8,798 nt of DNA, from the NCBI GenBank assembly GCA_021800645.1, contig JAJYYT010000072.1:1-8798 (forward strand), in the 5' to 3' direction. The first letter of the stretch is position 1, and the number at the start of each line of letters is the position of its first letter. The position numbers and the translations under genes are program-made. Source of the stretch: Actinomycetes bacterium (GTDB taxonomy: Bacteria > Actinomycetota > Acidimicrobiia > Acidimicrobiales > RAAP-2). Below the pieces are notes generated by a model. It searched no databases. It saw nothing but the letters and a program-made list of their open reading frames with translations, and was not told the origin of the DNA. This document shows positions 6,788-8,798 of the stretch, one piece after another.

Positions 6788-7447
6788 CTACGAGTGCGGC
6801 CTCGCCGGCACCCGTGGGACGCGGGAAGCATCGCTGCCGGTGAAGCGCCGTGCGCTGCCTGCGTCCACGGGCACGCGCAGCCCGTAGCCGCTCTCCTCGA
6901 GCACGACCTGGGCGGCGGCACCGCTGCGCGGGTTCACCACGATCGGGGCCAGGAGGTTCGCGACCGGCGTCGGCACGTCGTTGGTCGAGACGATGACGAG
7001 GACGATCGCGTCCGTTGGATCGAGCCTTGCCGTGCCGGTCGCGCCGAGTGCTCTCGCGAAGTCCGGCCACACCTCCGGCGCGCGTGGCGCCTCCAGGTCG
7101 GCGCCGGCCGCGGGCTCGGCCTCGGTGCCCCCGCCCAGACCGAGCTCTGCGAGCTCCTCGGGCGGGATCTCGATCTCGTAATCGGGGAAGAGCAGTTTCG
7201 GCGGCACGACGACGAAGCGCAGGTCCTCCTCGTCGAGCGACACGATGCTCGCGAAGGGCGCGTACCCCTCTGGCAGCGGACGGAGCGCGTAGCGACGCGA
7301 GTTCGGGAGCCCCAGCAGCGGCTCGACGAAGTGCAGCACCGGCTCTTGCTCGTCCCGGGGGGCGGGAGCCGGCTTGGCGGGGGTCCGGGGGACGGGAGCC
7401 GGCTTGGCGGGCAGCGGCCGGTCGAACGCGGGTGCGCCGGTGGTCAT
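6788..7447 (-). CDS. fliW: Flagellar assembly factor FliW, with N-terminal tail and internal insertion
   Basis: FliW binds flagellin and CsrA in the cytoplasm, releasing or sequestering CsrA according to how much flagellin is unexported. The core is recognisable: LHFVEPLLGLPNSRRYAL (38-55), PFASIVSLDEEDLRFVVV with PDYEIEIP (64-95), DAIVLVIVST (146-155), and PVANLLAPIVVNPRSGAAAQVVL (161-183), followed by YGLRVPV. The protein has 219 residues, against roughly 130-155 usually. The excess is a Pro/Ala/Lys/Arg-rich N-terminal tail (1-36) carrying a ten-residue repeat, an insertion at about 105-143 rich in Gly, Ala and Glu, and an Arg/Ser/Pro-rich tail. The start at 7447 is chosen because AAAGGAGGT lies 6 bases upstream; two in-frame ATGs further upstream (7522, 7513) lack such a site. 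It sits directly before csrA, as in Bacillus and many other bacteria. Confidence 0.93.
   Translation of the reverse strand: MTTGAPAFDRPLPAKPAPVPRTPAKPAPAPRDEQEPVLHFVEPLLGLPNSRRYALRPLPEGYAPFASIVSLDEEDLRFVVVPPKLLFPDYEIEIPPEELAELGLGGGTEAEPAAGADLEAPRAPEVWPDFARALGATGTARLDPTDAIVLVIVSTNDVPTPVANLLAPIVVNPRSGAAAQVVLEESGYGLRVPVDAGSARRFTGSDASRVPRVPARPHS
7352..7411 (-). repeat. 30-bp tandem duplication in the fliW N-terminal tail
   Basis: A 19-base block is identical at 7363-7381 and 7393-7411 (30-bp period), and the bases around it also match closely. In fliW the duplication is in frame and gives two ten-residue units beginning AKPAPVPRTP and AKPAPAPRDE. Confidence 0.85.
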
Positions 7448-7453
7448 CTTCGG

Positions 7454-7462
7454 ACCTCCTTT
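7454..7462 (-). promoter_or_regulatory. Near-perfect Shine-Dalgarno site of fliW
   Basis: Read on the - strand the site is AAAGGAGGT, six bases before ATG 7447. It decides the fliW start. It contains the AAGGA core recognised by CsrA family members, so CsrA could compete with ribosomes here; that is inference. Confidence 0.75.
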
Positions 7463-7466
7463 GCTG

Positions 7467-7496
7467 GCGGCTGGCCTTCTTTGCGGCCGGCCTTCT
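7467..7496 (-). repeat. Short direct repeat in the fliW leader
   Basis: On the + strand GCGGCTGGCCTTCT (7467-7480) and GCGGCCGGCCTTCT (7483-7496) differ at one base, with a 16-bp period. They lie just upstream of the fliW ribosome binding site, outside any gene I can support. Confidence 0.6.
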
Positions 7497-7515
7497 CGGC
7501 GGCTTTGTCCCATGG

Positions 7516-7529
7516 GGTCCAAGGGGACC
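7516..7529 (-). other. Small hairpin in the fliW leader
   Basis: GGTCC (7516-7520) and GGACC (7525-7529) are perfect inverted arms around a 4-base loop. On the - strand the transcript would carry GGA in the 3' arm, just after the putative flgL remnant's stop. It is a possible regulatory hairpin or weak terminator, with no U-tract. A five-base stem is small for this GC content, so significance is uncertain. Confidence 0.25.
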
Positions 7530-7637
7530 TCAGAGGTACTGGGCGAGCGAGTCGGCGGAGACCTTGGAGATCACCGTGGCCGGCGATCGCGCTGCGAAGC
7601 GCGGCGGCCGTGACGAGCGGCCGAGAGGATCGGCCAC
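7530..7637 (-). pseudogene. Possible 3' remnant of flgL (hook-filament junction protein)
   Basis: A - strand reading frame upstream of fliW ends with ATVISKVSADSLAQYL and a stop. FlgL proteins typically end with a helix of the form ALAxTAKVxxxSLLDYL, and in Bacillus flgL lies upstream of fliW and csrA. The last 20 or so codons have almost only G/C at the third position, as in the real genes here. Upstream of about residue 15 the frame loses any FlgL likeness, and I see no flgL body in any frame. If started at GTG 7637 it would be a 35-residue peptide, but no ribosome binding site precedes that codon. Either this is the stump of a deleted flgL or a chance resemblance in GC-rich DNA. Confidence 0.3.
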
Positions 7638-7782
7638 CCGGTCGACCGCAGGCAGGTGACCGGGCCCAGCGTGACGCGCCGGGCGCGCCGCGCTGCCCTG
7701 TGTCCCAGACTCCCATCCCCGTTTCCCCAGATCTACCTCGGGTCGGCCGGAGCGGCCGGCACCGACCGAGCTACAGCTGTTC

Positions 7783-7819
7783 TGCAATTATGCTACCGCG
7801 AGGGTGTAGCTGATTGCAA
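7783..7819 (-). promoter_or_regulatory. Candidate promoter with overlapping dyad, reading toward fliW-csrA
   Basis: On the - strand TTGCAA (7819-7814) and TAGCAT (7795-7790) are separated by 18 bases and resemble a vegetative -35/-10 pair, with 4 of 6 matches each. The same stretch is an imperfect dyad: TGCAAT (7783-7788) with ATTGCA (7813-7818), and inside it GCTA (7792-7795) with TAGC (7807-7810). A further arm pair, AGCTACA (7769-7775) and TGTAGCT (7805-7811), shares the right half. This is the most AT-rich spot of the gap. Transcription from here would give a leader of about 335 bases before fliW. A repressor operator overlapping the promoter is plausible. Confidence 0.4.
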
Positions 7820-7856
7820 CTGGTCGTCGTGGGTGAAGCGCACGAGCCCGCGCCAC

Positions 7857-7942
7857 CGCCCGGCGGGGCCCACCTGGGCACCGCGACGCCCGGCGGGGCC
7901 CCGCGGTCGCCCGATTCGGCCCCGAGACTCCCGGCGGGGCTC
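7857..7942. repeat. Three GC-rich direct repeats after the dapC stop
   Basis: CGCCCGGCGGGGCCC is identical at 7857-7871 and 7887-7901, exactly 30 bp apart. A third copy at 7928-7942 has 13 of 15 matches. Each core can form a short stem (GCCC/GGGC with a four-base loop). Lying just downstream of dapC on its strand, they may act as terminator or attenuator hairpins, though no U-tract follows. Confidence 0.7.
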
Positions 7943-7983
7943 GCCGAGGCCTGGGCGAGACCCTCGCTCGACCTCGGCCAGAG

Positions 7984-8798
7984 CTAGGCCCGCGCGGACC
8001 GGGCGAGCCGCTCGGCGACGAGCGCGAGCCGCTCGGTGGGCTGGACCACCGCGACGCGCACGTGGCCTGCGCCCTCAGGGCCGTACAGGTCGCCAGGGCT
8101 GACGAGCAGTCCAGCCACTCTCGCGAGCTCCTCGGCCAGCGCCCAGCCGTCCGCCCAGCGCGCCGGCACCGCGGGCCAGAGGTAGAAGCTCCCTTCGGGC
8201 AAGCGAGTCGGGCAGCCCGCGTCGGTCAGCGCGCGCGCCAGGAGCTCGAGCCGCTCCCGATAGCGCGCCCGCTGCGCGTCCACGTGCCCGTCGTCGCACC
8301 ACGCGGCCGCCGCTGCGGCCTGCACGGGGCCGGGCACCATGAGGCCGGCGTGCTGGCGCACTTCGCGCAGGTAGCCCACGAGCCCGCCGTCCCCCGCGAA
8401 GAACCCCGCCCGGATCCCGGCGAGGTTCGAGCGCTTGGACACCGAGTGCACTGCGACCACTCCCTCGGCCCCCGTCTCGAGGATCGTGCGCGGCCGTCCC
8501 TCCCAGGTGTACTCCACGTAGCACTCGTCGGAGAACACCGGCACGCCGTGGCGCCGGCCCCATGCGGCTGCGGCGCCGAGGTCCGTCAGCTCGCCCGACG
8601 GGTTGCCGGGGGAGTTCACCCACAAAAGGAGCGCCCGCTGGATATCCGAGGGGTCCACTGCGTCCAGGTCGAGGCCACCTCCGCCGGTGCGGGCCAAAGG
8701 CACCGGCACGGCCCGGCAACCAGCGAGCTGCGCTCCCATCGCGTACGAGGGGTACGACACGGACGGGTACAGCACCGTGTCGCGCGACGGGTCGCGCA
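7984..8798 (-). CDS. dapC: N-succinyldiaminopimelate aminotransferase (actinobacterial DapC), 5' end outside the window
   Basis: This PLP enzyme converts the N-succinyl 2-amino-6-keto acid to N-succinyl-LL-diaminopimelate in lysine and peptidoglycan synthesis. About 270 residues are present, open to the right edge; the family is near 360, so roughly the first 90-100 residues are missing. From the internal GTG at 8775, class I/II aminotransferase motifs appear in order: NSPGNPSG (54-61), SDECY with D83 and Y86 for the PLP ring, HSVSKRSNLAGIRAGF with PLP lysine K114 and phosphate-binding R122, the segment RQHAGLMVPGPVQAA, and HVRVAVV with substrate-carboxylate R240. The edge residues RDPSRDTVLYPSVSYPSY and the HAGLMVPGPVQAA block are typical of actinobacterial DapC rather than of other aminotransferases in the family. 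It is not a flagellar gene and marks the edge of the motility block. Confidence 0.9.
   Translation of the reverse strand, partial: RDPSRDTVLYPSVSYPSYAMGAQLAGCRAVPVPLARTGGGGLDLDAVDPSDIQRALLLWVNSPGNPSGELTDLGAAAAWGRRHGVPVFSDECYVEYTWEGRPRTILETGAEGVVAVHSVSKRSNLAGIRAGFFAGDGGLVGYLREVRQHAGLMVPGPVQAAAAAAWCDDGHVDAQRARYRERLELLARALTDAGCPTRLPEGSFYLWPAVPARWADGWALAEELARVAGLLVSPGDLYGPEGAGHVRVAVVQPTERLALVAERLARSARA

Larger units (their letters stand above)
7638..7983. other. Gene-free gap between dapC and the fliW region
   Basis: No convincing protein or RNA gene is seen here. Open frames exist on both strands, but they lack ribosome binding sites and family motifs. The stretch holds an AT-richer promoter-like dyad (7769-7819) and three GC-rich direct repeats (7857-7942), listed separately. 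Confidence 0.6.

Noticed and set aside
6762..7070. Upstream extension of the csrA frame
   Set aside because: The extension overlaps fliW, is Arg-rich and without CsrA features; MLVLNRRPGES at 6761 with AAAGGA before it is the canonical CsrA start.
7627..7634. GCCGATCC on the - strand, resembling a sigma-28 -10 element before fliW
   Set aside because: No TAAA-like -35 lies 14-16 bases upstream.
7444..7716. - strand frame ending DKAAEKAGRKEG... whose stop overlaps the fliW ATG
   Set aside because: The ATGA overlap hints at coupling, but there is no ribosome binding site or known motif, third positions are mixed, and the alternative frame looks more gene-like.
7857..7942. CRISPR-like spacing of GC-rich repeats
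   Set aside because: Only 15-bp repeats with 15-bp and 26-bp spacers, and no cas genes; this is not a CRISPR array.
7656..8102. + strand open frame over the gap and the end of dapC
   Set aside because: It runs through GC-rich repeats and antisense to dapC; the product is low-complexity Arg/Pro.
1..8798. tRNA, rRNA, insertion sequences and transposase genes
   Set aside because: None was found by eye on either strand: no cloverleaf, no transposase motifs and no terminal inverted repeats with target duplications.

Overview
The window is very GC-rich, with strong G/C preference at third codon positions. It carries a flagellar gene block beside an actinobacterial-type lysine-biosynthesis aminotransferase (dapC). 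This points to a motile, high-GC actinobacterium, possibly an Acidimicrobiia-like or related lineage; that placement is inferred from composition and gene content only.

Layout. The left side is all + strand: a glycosyltransferase open at the left edge (to 2261), a 198-bp gap holding a candidate flagellar sigma-factor promoter, flhA (2460-4529), an FlhF-like gene overlapping flhA by 23 bp (4507-5817), and a small two-helix membrane protein 18 bp later (5836-6201). The right side is all - strand: dapC (open at the right edge, ending at 7984), a 536-bp gap, fliW (7447 down to 6788) and a CsrA-family gene (6761 down to 6204). The two blocks converge, with only 2 bp between the last + stop and the csrA stop. 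The 536-bp gap contains GC-rich direct repeats, an AT-richer promoter-like dyad, and a short reading frame that may be the surviving 3' end of flgL.

How the parts fit. FlhA is the central export-gate protein of the flagellar type III secretion apparatus. The gene after it has the FlhF N-terminal domain and the outline of its SRP-type GTPase fold, but the P-loop is gone, so it looks like a non-hydrolysing scaffold. FliW and CsrA form the partner switch known from Bacillus and relatives, in which CsrA represses flagellin mRNA and FliW sequesters CsrA. Both partners are strongly enlarged here. CsrA is 185 residues and reads as an internally duplicated protein, with two CsrA-type beta-1 motifs and several degenerate core segments. 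FliW has a repeated Pro/Ala-rich N-terminal tail and an acidic/Ala-rich insertion. The glycosyltransferase could modify flagellin or another surface component, but this rests on position only.

The most unusual elements are the duplicated CsrA, the P-loop-less FlhF-like protein, the possible flgL remnant at the flagellum/dapC junction, and short tandem duplications recurring across the locus (units of 15, 18 and 30 bp inside genes, all in frame).
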